From: Paenalicyclobacillus ferrooxydans
GTDB taxonomy: Bacteria > Bacillota > Bacilli > Alicyclobacillales > Alicyclobacillaceae
NCBI RefSeq assembly: GCF_001399675.1
Contig: NZ_LJCO01000011.1
Coordinates: 124,001-188,000, forward strand
Reading direction: 5' to 3'
DNA: 64,000 nt
The position numbers and the translations under genes are program-made. Shown piece by piece: positions 8,044-16,426 of this stretch. Each line of letters starts with the position of its first letter. Within the stretch, counting starts at the first letter, position 1. The notes under the pieces are model-generated. The model saw nothing but the letters and a program-made list of their open reading frames with translations. It was not told the origin of the DNA and searched no databases.

Positions 8044-9231
8044 TCAAAGAGAGGCACGGGAAAGTGCCTGACTGATATCCTCCCAAATCTCCGAAAACGG
8101 TTCAATGCCGACCGACATTCTGATTACGCCGTCCGTGATGCCTAGACGCAGTCGTTCTTCGCTGGTAAACGCCCGGTGAGAGGTGAGAGCTGGATGTGAC
8201 AGTGTTGTGCGCACTCCGCCCAGGGAAGGGGCGAAATCGACGTGCTGGCAAGATGCGACGAAAGCATTTGCCGCCGGCTCACCACCCGCCAAGTCGAACG
8301 ACACCATGGCTCCAAAGCCGCCTTGAAGGATCCGCTTCGCAACCTCATGCGTTTCGTGAGCATCGAGTCCTGGATAATAGACCTTGTGTACCGCCTGATG
8401 ATTTTGCAATGCGCGTGCAAGCTGCATGGCGTTTTCACACTGTTGCCGGACACGGATGTGAAATGTTTCAAGTCCTCGTTCGGTCATCCACGCATCAAAC
8501 GGAGATAAAACACCACCGAACGTTTCAACAAACTTGCGGACTTTCGCAATGACCTGTTGCGATCCGCTGACTGACCCACCGATGACGTCGCTGTGCCCGT
8601 TGAGGTATTTGGTTAAGCTGTTCACCACGAGGTCAGTCCCATAGCTGTACGGTTTCGTTAACGAAGGGGTCGCGAACGTGTTGTCGACCATCAAAAGACA
8701 GTCGTGGGCTTTGGCAAATCCGCTCACCGTCTCAAGGTCCGTCACCTGAAGCAAGGGATTTGCGACGGTCTCAGCGTAGATCATGCGCGTCGTCGGGCCA
8801 TAGGCTGCTTCCAGCGATGCGGGGTCATTCACATCTGCGTAGGTGACTTCTACACCCCAAGGACGAAGAACCTGTTCGAAAAATGCATAGGTGCCTCCGT
8901 ACAATACCTCTGTTGCAATCAGCGCGTCCCCAGGGTGTAAGAGCGCGAAACAACCTGCGGAGATAGCAGCCATCCCGGACGACGTCAGGACGGAGTCTTC
9001 AGTTGCCTCAAGGCGAGAGATGATTTTCTCGACCTGAGCGGTGTTGGGGTTGCCGTTTCTCCGATACACGTAGGCCGACGCTGGGTCGCTGTAATACGCC
9101 CTGACTTCGTCAAGGTTTGGGAATGTGTAGACCGAGCTCATGTAGAGTGGGGTGGTTTCAGGTCGAATTGCCGCTGAGGTATGCCTCGCAGGTTCCTGGT
9201 GGTGCAGGTCTTTGTCGGAACTGTTGGTCAT
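8044..9231 (-). CDS. Cys/Met-metabolism PLP enzyme (cystathionine gamma-synthase/lyase type)
   Basis: The 395-residue protein is a member of the trans-sulfuration PLP family, cytosolic enzymes that make or cleave cystathionine, homocysteine or methionine. The PLP lysine is Lys208 in N-S-L-T-K-Y-L-N-G-H. The substrate-loop Y-V-Y-R-R-N-G-N-P (54-62) and S-S-G-M-A-A-I (84-90) are typical. Sequence alone does not separate synthase, lyase and gamma-lyase. ATG 9231 is chosen because AAGGAG (complement of 9241-9246) lies 9 nt upstream; an in-frame TTG at 9249 overlaps that SD. It stands alone, and I see no SAM riboswitch or T-box in its leader, only a GC-rich hairpin near 9275-9303. Confidence 0.88.
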   Translation of the reverse strand: MTNSSDKDLHHQEPARHTSAAIRPETTPLYMSSVYTFPNLDEVRAYYSDPASAYVYRRNGNPNTAQVEKIISRLEATEDSVLTSSGMAAISAGCFALLHPGDALIATEVLYGGTYAFFEQVLRPWGVEVTYADVNDPASLEAAYGPTTRMIYAETVANPLLQVTDLETVSGFAKAHDCLLMVDNTFATPSLTKPYSYGTDLVVNSLTKYLNGHSDVIGGSVSGSQQVIAKVRKFVETFGGVLSPFDAWMTERGLETFHIRVRQQCENAMQLARALQNHQAVHKVYYPGLDAHETHEVAKRILQGGFGAMVSFDLAGGEPAANAFVASCQHVDFAPSLGGVRTTLSHPALTSHRAFTSEERLRLGITDGVIRMSVGIEPFSEIWEDISQALSRASL

Positions 9232-9428
9232 TGAATCCGTCTCCTTCAAAATGAGTCAGGAGGACTTTATGAGGATAGCTCCCCGAGTCTCGGAGCGAGC
9301 TTCCGAACAAACTCCATTCCCGATGAACACATCCTACCACGAACCGACCTCCGTATCTGCTATATCTGCATTTATCCTCCAGAATCCGGAGAGACTACGC
9401 TGTGAATGTGTTCGGGAGGACTGGTGTG

Positions 9429-10673
9429 ATGCGGTTTCACAGATGGCTGTTGTGCCTTTGGCTAGGATTAACACCACTCTTGTTATCTGGTTGCTATGAT
9501 CGCAAGGAACTGGAGCAACAGGCATTTGTGACTGTGCTCGGTATTGACAAAGGACCTTCAGGGACGATTGATTGTACCTTTGAACTGGCAACGCCACAAA
9601 GTCCTGGCGGGGGCGGACCAGCGAGTACATCAACACAGTCAGGGAAGCGCGTGGCCGTGCGCGCTCACAGTATCGCGGAGGCATTGACCGTTGCGAATGC
9701 CAGTGTCGAACGTACTTTGTCGTTTACGCACCTGACATTGATCATGTTTGGACAGGCTCTGGCGCAGGACGATTTGGCCGGGCTGACCCAATCTCTGATT
9801 CGCTTTCGCGAATTTCGTGGAACGATTCTCCTCGCCGTGACAAAAGGCACTGCCCAGGGGACGATGACAGCATTTGAACCCGTCCTCGAGCAGTCGCCAT
9901 CTCGAGCAGCAGAAAGCATCGCGTTGGTAGGGCAGCAAATCGGGATCATTCCACTGACGTATCTTCATGACTTCACGAGGCAATTGTCGACACAGCACAC
10001 TGGGATGGTTGTCCCACTCTACGCTGTCAATGACAACGCGAAACAAGACCCGTCTGGAGAGCAACCGATTCCCGAGACTGCACACCCTCAGTTGAACGCA
10101 GGCTCCTTGCCGAGGACTGGCGGGAATCCCGTTGAGTGGAGCGGCGCAGCCGTTTTCCGCGGGGCTAAGATGGTCGATACCTTAAATGGGGAGCAAATGC
10201 GGGATGTGCTCTTGTTGCAGGGGAAAATCAAACGCACCTTGATTACATTTCACGATCCGGTAGACAAACAAGCATACATCGGCATGTCTGTTCATGCCGA
10301 GGAGGCACCCATTTATCAGGTGAGGTTGACAAAGCCTGTCCAAATTCAAGTTCAAGTACCGCTTGAAGCTGACATTCAGAACACACAAAGCGGGGTGGAT
10401 TATACCAATCCAAGTATGCGGGCGCGGCTCGAAAAGGACGTCGATCAGCAACTCAACAGTGAGTTTAGCGCAGTACTAAAACAACTGTTAACGAAGGATG
10501 ACGCAGACGTGATACCGGTCTCAAACCGCATCCGTTCCAAGTTCGCGACGCACCAAGCATTTGCCGCATATCCGTGGGAGCAGCAACTTACCAACGCGCA
10601 AATTTCCGTGAGCACAGACCTGCACATTCGCAGGTTTGGCATCCAAACGAGCCCGATCAAGCCGAACGCGTAA
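9429..10673 (+). CDS. Ger(x)C-family spore germination lipoprotein
   Basis: GerC-type proteins are the lipoprotein subunit of nutrient germinant receptors in the spore inner membrane. Of the 414 residues, 1-21 form a signal peptide ending in the lipobox L-L-S-G with lipidated Cys22, followed by the characteristic C-Y-D-R-K-E-L start and G-I-D-K-G. Start ATG 9429 follows GGGAGG by 9 nt; GTG 9426 is also possible. The usual partners gerA and gerB are not adjacent, so this is an isolated C subunit that either works with receptors encoded elsewhere or is a remnant. The middle (about 205-225) is polar and may be a family-specific insert. Confidence 0.85.
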   Translation: MRFHRWLLCLWLGLTPLLLSGCYDRKELEQQAFVTVLGIDKGPSGTIDCTFELATPQSPGGGGPASTSTQSGKRVAVRAHSIAEALTVANASVERTLSFTHLTLIMFGQALAQDDLAGLTQSLIRFREFRGTILLAVTKGTAQGTMTAFEPVLEQSPSRAAESIALVGQQIGIIPLTYLHDFTRQLSTQHTGMVVPLYAVNDNAKQDPSGEQPIPETAHPQLNAGSLPRTGGNPVEWSGAAVFRGAKMVDTLNGEQMRDVLLLQGKIKRTLITFHDPVDKQAYIGMSVHAEEAPIYQVRLTKPVQIQVQVPLEADIQNTQSGVDYTNPSMRARLEKDVDQQLNSEFSAVLKQLLTKDDADVIPVSNRIRSKFATHQAFAAYPWEQQLTNAQISVSTDLHIRRFGIQTSPIKPNA

Positions 10674-10706
10674 CGATGGTGTCACGCGCCGAAGCAGCAT
10701 AGTTAC

Positions 10707-11252
10707 TCACCAATATCCGTACGGGGCAGGCGGTGCCGCGTGTAACCACGGTTGACCAGGGACCTGCTGCCCAGGGACCTGCTGACCAGGGACCTGCTGC
10801 CCAGGGACCTGCTGCCCAGGGACCTGCTGATACGGACGATAGGGGTTGGGCACGCCTGCAGCGGGTGGTTGTCCGGTAATGTAAGGTTGCTCTTTATTTG
10901 TATCATGTTTCTCTTTCGAGGGGCTTTCAAGCATGCCGGTTACGACCGGACCTATCGTCTGCATCAGGATTGGCCAAATGGGACTGTCGACCACTTTGGC
11001 CACAGATTTGATATCAAACGAGCTGTCTGTTTTCACCGTATCTCGAAAAGACTTAGAAATGGCAATGGCCATGCGTACGTACTCTTCAACACTAAGACCG
11101 AGCTGACTTGCTTCTCTCGCGATGCTCCGTTGCAACGTTTTAGGAACAAGGGTACGCCGATACTTTCGGGGCCGGCTTGCAGGTTTACCGTTCGACCGAC
11201 TATGTGTGTGTTCCCGGGTTAAACGTCGGTTGGAACGGGCGAGCTTCGCCAA
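10707..11252 (-). CDS. Ribbon-helix-helix-like protein with tandem QVPGQ tail
   Basis: The 181-residue protein has a basic N-terminus (about 1-35). A segment L-V-P-K-T-L-Q-R-S-I-A-R-E-A-S-Q-L-G-L-S with V-E-E-Y-V-R follows (about 35-62) and resembles an Arc/CopG-like DNA-binding fold. After a short middle region the tail holds five Q-V-P-G-Q units and an aromatic Pro-Tyr-Gly-Tyr-Trp end. The TTG start at 11252 is supported by AAGGAGG 7 nt upstream. The DNA-binding call is tentative. A low-complexity Pro/Gln/Gly tail on such a domain suggests a spore or nucleoid-associated role, but that is speculation. Confidence 0.6.
   Translation of the reverse strand: MAKLARSNRRLTREHTHSRSNGKPASRPRKYRRTLVPKTLQRSIAREASQLGLSVEEYVRMAIAISKSFRDTVKTDSSFDIKSVAKVVDSPIWPILMQTIGPVVTGMLESPSKEKHDTNKEQPYITGQPPAAGVPNPYRPYQQVPGQQVPGQQVPGQQVPGQQVPGQPWLHAAPPAPYGYW
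10756..10830. repeat. Five tandem 15-bp repeats encoding QVPGQ
   Basis: The unit CCAGGGACCTGCTG followed by A or C occurs five times without interruption, nearly identical at the DNA level. On the minus strand it encodes the repeated pentapeptide. Near-identity of copies suggests recent expansion. Confidence 0.95.
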
Positions 11253-11424
11253 TGTAATCCCTCCTTGTGAAACAATGCCGCGGACCCTGGGAATTTCCCG
11301 AGTCCGCCGCTATGCGAAACGCACGGCACTCTCCGTATCATCAGATGCACATACCCATGCCTGGTTGTAGTGCAAACGCCCGTAGTGTGCAGAGCCTTTT
11401 TTGGAGTCCAACTTCTTCAAACAG

Positions 11425-11457
11425 TTTGAGCCCCGGGTCGAAGTCCCGGAGCTCAAA
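11425..11457 (-). terminator. Hairpin downstream of the SDR gene
   Basis: TTTGAGC and CCGGG pair with CCCGG and GCTCAAA, with one C-A mismatch and a seven-base loop. It lies 33 nt past the stop of the leftward reductase gene. The T-tail on that strand is weak. Confidence 0.5.
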
Positions 11458-11489
11458 GAATTTGCATTGCGGTGATGCGGCATGACAAC

Positions 11490-12266
11490 CTAAGCTTCCA
11501 GACCGCCGTTGGGGCTGATAATCTGTCCTGTAATGTACGATGTGCGCGGGGATGCAAGAAACAGCACAGCATTGGCGACGTCGTCAGGATGTCCGAGTCG
11601 GCCGACAGGTGTCCTTGCTTGCAACTGCATGACTTCCTCTTTAGATAGTGACTGCAACATATCTGTTTCAATTGCCCCGGGTGCGACAGCATTCACTGTG
11701 ATGCCGGACGGGCCGACTTCTTTGGCGAGTGCCTTTGTGAATGCGATAATCCCGCCTTTTGAGGCCGAATAGGCTACCTCATACGAACCGCCTGAAATGC
11801 CCCAGATGGATGATATGTTGATAATACGGCCGTAACCTGTTCGTAACATATATGGCAGTACTGCCTTCGTACATAAAAAGGGAGCCGTCAGGTTGCTGTT
11901 TAACATTCTCTCCCAGTCTTCAAGCGAGGTCTCAAGCAACAGCCTTGCCTCGGCGATCCCGGCGTTGTTGACGAGAATCTGAGGTTGGCCGAGTGCGGTG
12001 GCGGCCACAACGAGACGGTTCACCTCATCTTGTCTGGTCACATCCGCTTGTACCGCGACAGCTTTACTGCCCAGGTTTAAGATGGTTCGCACGACCTCAT
12101 TCGCCGCATCTCTCGAACTTAAGTAATTGACGACGACGTGTGCACCTGCCCGTCCGAGGGCAACTGCAATGGACCGTCCAATCCCGCGGGATGCCCCGGT
12201 GACAATCGCGGTCTGACCAAAGAGTGGTCGAGTCGTAGAGAACATTTCAGGGTTTTTCACGATCAC
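11490..12266 (-). CDS. Short-chain dehydrogenase/reductase, FabG-like
   Basis: The 258-residue SDR has the cofactor motif T-G-A-S-R-G-I-G (23-30), N-N-A-G (100-103), catalytic Ser152/153 and Y-S-A-S-K (Tyr166, Lys170). The best match is the 3-oxoacyl-ACP reductase (FabG) group, but there are no fatty-acid genes next to it, so the substrate is open. GTG 12266 is chosen because AAGGAG lies 8 nt upstream; an in-frame ATG at 12242 would remove 8 residues. A longer in-frame extension to 12356 lacks an SD. It may share a transcript with the leftward repeat-tail gene, although a hairpin separates them. Confidence 0.88.
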   Translation of the reverse strand: MIVKNPEMFSTTRPLFGQTAIVTGASRGIGRSIAVALGRAGAHVVVNYLSSRDAANEVVRTILNLGSKAVAVQADVTRQDEVNRLVVAATALGQPQILVNNAGIAEARLLLETSLEDWERMLNSNLTAPFLCTKAVLPYMLRTGYGRIINISSIWGISGGSYEVAYSASKGGIIAFTKALAKEVGPSGITVNAVAPGAIETDMLQSLSKEEVMQLQARTPVGRLGHPDDVANAVLFLASPRTSYITGQIISPNGGLEA

Positions 12267-12425
12267 AAGTTCACTCCTTGCCCCCATACACGATGGGACG
12301 TTGATGCAGCTCGCCAAGGATGAAATAGCGGCGCCGCAATCTGACAAGTTTTGCATTGTGACATTGTATCATAGAGGCGGAGCGTTGTCCCATCACCTGC
12401 AGGCAAGGCGGTCTATCGAAGACGC

Positions 12426-12507
<82 letters not shown>

Positions 12508-12708
12508 CCGCGGATAAGGGAAGTTTTGTTCGCTAAACACCGAGATGGAGCGCTCGAGTGGGTCATAGAGGAAAAATTGTCCGTTGATTGCTCAAAACTA
12601 CCACCCCCGGTGGAAGAAATCCATCATAAGGGAAAGTCTGGACGTTGTTTCAGCGGATCGCGCCGAAAAAAACATGATAGAGGTAAATTTGACCGCTATT
12701 GTCTAAGG

Positions 12709-12768
12709 CCATTGCGGGCACCATTGCGGGCACCATTGCGGGCACCATTGCGGGCACCATTGCGGGCC
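12709..12768. repeat. Five tandem 12-bp repeats (CCATTGCGGGCA)
   Basis: Five contiguous copies, identical except for the last base, lie about 150 bp upstream of the biotin carboxylase start. A diverged continuation (ATTGCGG, CACCATCGCCGG) follows. Confidence 0.95.
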
Positions 12769-12914
12769 TAGCGCCCGAACATTGCGGAGCACCATCGCCG
12801 GAACATGATGATCGCGTCACTTGGACCGCTGCGGGCCGGACAAACTCTGATTTGCTTTGCAAAGGTGTGGTTGAACTGCTAACCTTAAATCGAAATATCG
12901 GAGGGGAGTGGACT

Positions 12915-14261
12915 ATGATTCGGAAGGTCTTAATTGCTAATCGTGGCGAGATTGCCTGTCGGATTATTCGTACCTGCCGTGAGATGGGCATCAGTACAGT
13001 GGCAGTCTATTCTGATGCTGACAAAGACGCATTGCATGTCAAGGAAGCAGATGAAGCGGTTCGTATCGGTCCGCCTCCCGTTGCACAGAGCTACCTGCAA
13101 ATCGACGCGATTATTGAGGCAGCTCAACAGACTGGTGCTGACGCCTTGCACCCGGGATACGGTCTCTTAAGTGAGAATCCTGAGCTGGCGCGGCGTGTTG
13201 CAGCAGCTGGGATCCGCTTTATTGGACCTTCTCCCGAAGCCATGGCTGAAATGGGGAGTAAGGTTGCCGCTCGGTCACGGATGAAAGAAGCAGGTGTTCC
13301 GCTCGTTCCTGGTTCAGCCGGGGCACTCAAGGATGTCGATCACGCTCTTGCCGAGGCCAAGGCCATCGGTTACCCTGTGATGCTGAAAGCTTCCGCAGGC
13401 GGAGGCGGGATTGGTATGCAGGTGGTTGGCGATGCTGAAGCCTTAAAGAAAGCGTTTGCTTCGAACCAGGCGCGAGCTGCAGCCTACTTTGGCAATGGTG
13501 AAATGTTCATTGAAAAGCTGGTGCAAAGCCCTCGCCACATCGAAGTGCAGGTTCTGTTTGATGAGCATGGGAACGGCGTGTACCTGTGGGAACGCGAGTG
13601 CTCCATTCAGCGGCGGCACCAGAAGGTCGTCGAGGAAGCCCCGTCATCGTTTGTCGATGCAACTATGCGCAAACAAATGGGAGAAGCAGCCCTGCGTGCC
13701 GCCCGAAGCATTGGATACACGAATGCAGGTACCGTCGAGTTTATTGTCGATGCGGATAAGAACTTCTATTTTCTGGAGATGAACACAAGGCTGCAAGTGG
13801 AGCATCCTGTCACTGAGGCCATTACTGGACTCGACCTCGTCGAGTGGCAGATTCGGATCGCAAGAGGAGAAGCGCTTACCTTTGGACAGGCAGACGTTCG
13901 CCTCTCGGGTCATGCGATTGAATGCAGGGTATACGCGGAAGACCCTGTGAAAATGTTGCCGTCGCCAGGGACAGTCACGGATCTCATCCTTCCTCAAGGT
14001 GAAGGGATACGCAACGATGTAAGCCTTGTCGCGGGGGCTGCTGTCACTCCTTTTTACGATCCGATGATTGGAAAACTGATTGCCTATGGAGCCAACCGAA
14101 CAGAGGCCATTTCGCGCATGGCAAAGGCCATCTCTGAGTACCGTATTGAAGGAATTCGTACGAATCTTCCACTGCTTGAAAAGATTATCACGAGCGAAGC
14201 ATTCGCCGCGGGCGAAACAACCACCGAATTTATCCAACATCATATCAGCTGGAAGGAGTAA
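12915..14261 (+). CDS. yngH: Biotin carboxylase subunit, methylcrotonyl-CoA carboxylase type (YngH-like)
   Basis: The 448-residue ATP-grasp enzyme carboxylates biotin on the adjacent carrier protein. Visible elements are the N-terminal I-A-N-R-G-E-I-A, the glycine-rich ATP loop K-A-S-A-G-G-G-G-I-G, and E-M-N-T-R-L-Q-V-E-H-P-V-T-E. Length fits stand-alone AccC-type subunits. It sits in a cluster matching B. subtilis yngH-yngHB-yngG-yngF-yngE, so 3-methylcrotonyl-CoA carboxylation in leucine breakdown is more likely than acetyl-CoA carboxylation. ATG 12915 is preceded by a GGAGGGGAG stretch; an in-frame extension through the 12-bp repeat array is rejected. Confidence 0.92.
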   Translation: MIRKVLIANRGEIACRIIRTCREMGISTVAVYSDADKDALHVKEADEAVRIGPPPVAQSYLQIDAIIEAAQQTGADALHPGYGLLSENPELARRVAAAGIRFIGPSPEAMAEMGSKVAARSRMKEAGVPLVPGSAGALKDVDHALAEAKAIGYPVMLKASAGGGGIGMQVVGDAEALKKAFASNQARAAAYFGNGEMFIEKLVQSPRHIEVQVLFDEHGNGVYLWERECSIQRRHQKVVEEAPSSFVDATMRKQMGEAALRAARSIGYTNAGTVEFIVDADKNFYFLEMNTRLQVEHPVTEAITGLDLVEWQIRIARGEALTFGQADVRLSGHAIECRVYAEDPVKMLPSPGTVTDLILPQGEGIRNDVSLVAGAAVTPFYDPMIGKLIAYGANRTEAISRMAKAISEYRIEGIRTNLPLLEKIITSEAFAAGETTTEFIQHHISWKE

Positions 14262-14266
14262 TCAAT

Positions 14267-14476
14267 GTGACTGTCGTAGCCACCATGGCCGGAACCGTAT
14301 TATCTGTACTCGTAGCTGTAGGGGACTCAGTGACGGACGGACAAGATGTCGTTGTCCTCGAGTCTATGAAAATGGAGGTCCCCGTTCAATCCGAAGGGGC
14401 TGGTGAAGTTTCCGAGATACACGTTCAGCCGGGAGATTTCGTCAACGAAGGCGATCCGCTGCTCGAACTGAAATAA
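14267..14476 (+). CDS. yngHB: Minimal biotin carrier protein (YngHB-like)
   Basis: The 69-residue protein is just a biotinyl/lipoyl domain. E-S-M-K-M-E-V places the biotinylated lysine at Lys35, and the surrounding G-T-V-L-S-V and D-G-Q-D-V-V-V-L fit the hammerhead fold. GTG 14267 follows AAGGAG by 8 nt and starts 5 nt after the carboxylase stop. It carries carboxybiotin from the upstream biotin carboxylase to the carboxyltransferase encoded further down. Confidence 0.93.
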   Translation: MTVVATMAGTVLSVLVAVGDSVTDGQDVVVLESMKMEVPVQSEGAGEVSEIHVQPGDFVNEGDPLLELK

Positions 14477-14502
14477 ATCTGAATCCATTGGAGGGACGAT
14501 GG

Positions 14503-15402
14503 ATGGGTCTGCCGCAATCTGTGGTGATCACGGAAGTAGGACCGCGAGACGGGCTTCAAAACGAGTCCCTGTTCGTCGCAACTGACAAGAAAATTGAGTG
14601 GATCAACCGGCTGTCTGATGCCGGTTTCCGCCATATTGAAGTGAGCTCATTTGTTCATCCAAAGTGGATTCCCCAACTCGCCGATGCCGTGGAAGTATTC
14701 CACGGCATTAAGAGAGCAAAGGGCGTCGTTTATAGTGCTTTGGTGCCGAATGAACGCGGACTTGAACGTGCCTTCGAGGCACGTGTCGATGCGGTGAGCA
14801 TTTTTATGTCTGCGAGTGAGTCGCACAATCAGAAGAATATCAACAAGTCCATTCGAGAGACCTACCCCGTACTGCGCCCTGTTGTAGAGTCTGCGAAAGC
14901 TGCCGGGCTACCCGTTCGCGGCTATGTATCTACCGTATTCGGCTGTCCTTATGAGGGGAATGTTGACGTAAACCAGGTTCTGTCTGTTGTGGACAGCCTG
15001 CTTGATATGGGCGTTGACGAGTTGTCCCTTGGCGACACCATCGGTGTTGCGGTTCCCACGCAGGTGACAGAACTGATTGCACGGCTCAGTAAAGAAGTAC
15101 CACTCTCTCGGATTGCCCTTCATTTTCACGATACCTACGGGATGGCAATGGCAAACGTATGGGCAGGCTTGTTGGCTGGCATTGAACGGTTTGACGGATC
15201 GCTCGGCGGCCTTGGCGGGTGCCCGTACGCGCCAGGAGCGTCCGGGAATGTGGCAACCGACGACCTCTTGTATCTCTTTCAGAAACTCGGTGTAGAGACC
15301 GGCGTCAACCGAGAGCAGGCGCTCTTGGCAGCAGCATGGTTCGAGCAAAATGTCGGCCGTACACTTCCGAGTCACGCGATGTCGGTGCTTCGAGGTCAGT
15401 AG
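14503..15402 (+). CDS. yngG: Hydroxymethylglutaryl-CoA lyase
   Basis: HMG-CoA lyase splits HMG-CoA into acetoacetate and acetyl-CoA, the last step of leucine degradation. The 299-residue TIM-barrel protein shows the start I-T-E-V-G-P-R-D-G-L-Q-N-E, catalytic-region D-T-I-G-V and H-F-H-D-T-Y-G, and the signature G-G-L-G-G-C-P-Y-A-P-G-A-S-G-N. ATG 14503 has GGAGGG 7 nt upstream. Confidence 0.95.
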   Translation: MGLPQSVVITEVGPRDGLQNESLFVATDKKIEWINRLSDAGFRHIEVSSFVHPKWIPQLADAVEVFHGIKRAKGVVYSALVPNERGLERAFEARVDAVSIFMSASESHNQKNINKSIRETYPVLRPVVESAKAAGLPVRGYVSTVFGCPYEGNVDVNQVLSVVDSLLDMGVDELSLGDTIGVAVPTQVTELIARLSKEVPLSRIALHFHDTYGMAMANVWAGLLAGIERFDGSLGGLGGCPYAPGASGNVATDDLLYLFQKLGVETGVNREQALLAAAWFEQNVGRTLPSHAMSVLRGQ

Positions 15403-15426
15403 ACGAGACTAGCGAAGAGGAGCAAT

Positions 15427-15534
15427 AAAGCTCTGAGCAGCGACAAAGCTCTGAGCAGCGACAAAGCTCTGAGCAGCAACAAAGCTTTGATGCTTCATAA
15501 GGCTCTGAGGAGCAACAAAGCTCTGAGAAGCAAA
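15427..15534. repeat. Six tandem 18-bp repeats inside the leucine operon
   Basis: Six contiguous 18-bp units based on AAAGCTCTGAGCAGCGAC fill most of the 229-bp gap between HMG-CoA lyase and the hydratase gene. Copies 1-3 are nearly identical; 4-6 are diverged. AGCTCT is a recurring core. It lies inside an apparent operon and would be transcribed. Confidence 0.95.
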
Positions 15535-15631
15535 AGAAGTTCTATGCAAATCAAGCTCGAAGTGGGACTACTTGGTATTGCGCGCGATTGGGATGGCGCA
15601 GTTGATTGGTATTGCGAAGGAGGAGACTGCC

Positions 15632-16414
15632 GTGAGTTCGTCTTTGGTGTTGTTCGAGGAAACGGGCGGCATTGCGACGATTACCTTGAATCGGCCGGAA
15701 AGTGCTAACGCGCTGTCCCGAGAACTCTTGACGGAGCTATCGGGGATTCTAACCGAGGTCGCCCACCGTGAAGACGTACGCGTCGTCGTTGTGACTGGCG
15801 CTGGAGATCGGGCGTTTTGCGCCGGTGCAGACTTAAAGGAACGCAAAGGCATGAATGATGCTGAGGTTAAGGCGGCTGTCCAAGGGATTCGTTCGTCCAT
15901 TCATGCTGTATCGGCACTGCCGCAACCAGTCATCGCTGCCGTAAATGGTGTTGCTTTTGGCGGCGGCACGGAACTGGCTTTAGCAGCAGATATACGCCTT
16001 GCGTCAGAAACTGCCAAATTCGGGCTCACCGAGACGAGTCTCGCGATAATTCCCGGTGCGGGCGGAACACAGCGGCTTCCAAGACTCATTGGAATGGCCA
16101 AGGCGAAAGAACTGATCTTCACCGCGCGTCGAATTGATGCAAAGGAAGCTATGCGGCTTGGGCTTGTGAATGAGACTGTTGCAAGTGAAGAGTTACTCTC
16201 ACGTGCTCGTGAAATTGCAGAGGAAATTGCAAGCAACGGCCCCATCGCGGTTCGTCAGGCGAAGCTTGCCATCAACAAAGGCGCAGAAGTTGATCTTGAG
16301 ACAGGTCTGGCCATTGAAGGGCTGGCATATCAAGCAGTGATCCCGACGGAAGACCGCATTGAGGGTCTTACAGCATTTGCGGAAAAACGTAAGCCGCAGT
16401 ATAAAGGTAAGTAG
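15632..16414 (+). CDS. yngF: Methylglutaconyl-CoA hydratase (enoyl-CoA hydratase family)
   Basis: The 260-residue crotonase-family enzyme should hydrate 3-methylglutaconyl-CoA to HMG-CoA. Family features: the CoA/oxyanion elements A-F-C-A-G-A-D-L-K-E and G-V-A-F-G-G-G-T-E-L, and the catalytic-region T-E-T-S-L-A-I-I-P-G-A-G-G-T-Q, which resembles the AUH (methylglutaconyl) subgroup. GTG 15632 is chosen because AAGGAGGAG lies 6 nt upstream; in-frame starts further up have no SD. The operon context gives the specific substrate; sequence alone says enoyl-CoA hydratase. Confidence 0.9.
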   Translation: MSSSLVLFEETGGIATITLNRPESANALSRELLTELSGILTEVAHREDVRVVVVTGAGDRAFCAGADLKERKGMNDAEVKAAVQGIRSSIHAVSALPQPVIAAVNGVAFGGGTELALAADIRLASETAKFGLTETSLAIIPGAGGTQRLPRLIGMAKAKELIFTARRIDAKEAMRLGLVNETVASEELLSRAREIAEEIASNGPIAVRQAKLAINKGAEVDLETGLAIEGLAYQAVIPTEDRIEGLTAFAEKRKPQYKGK

Positions 16415-16426
16415 GGAGTGTCGTTC

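Noticed and set aside
9232-9400. SAM riboswitch or T-box in the leader of the trans-sulfuration gene
   Set aside because: Neither the conserved SAM-I core nor a T-box sequence is visible; only one hairpin with bulges.
12650-12991. Leftward frame with repeated M-V-P-A, and rightward extension of the biotin carboxylase with repeated A-G-T-I
   Set aside because: Both come from the 12-bp array. The carboxylase has its own SD at 12900-12908 and a canonical start at 12915.
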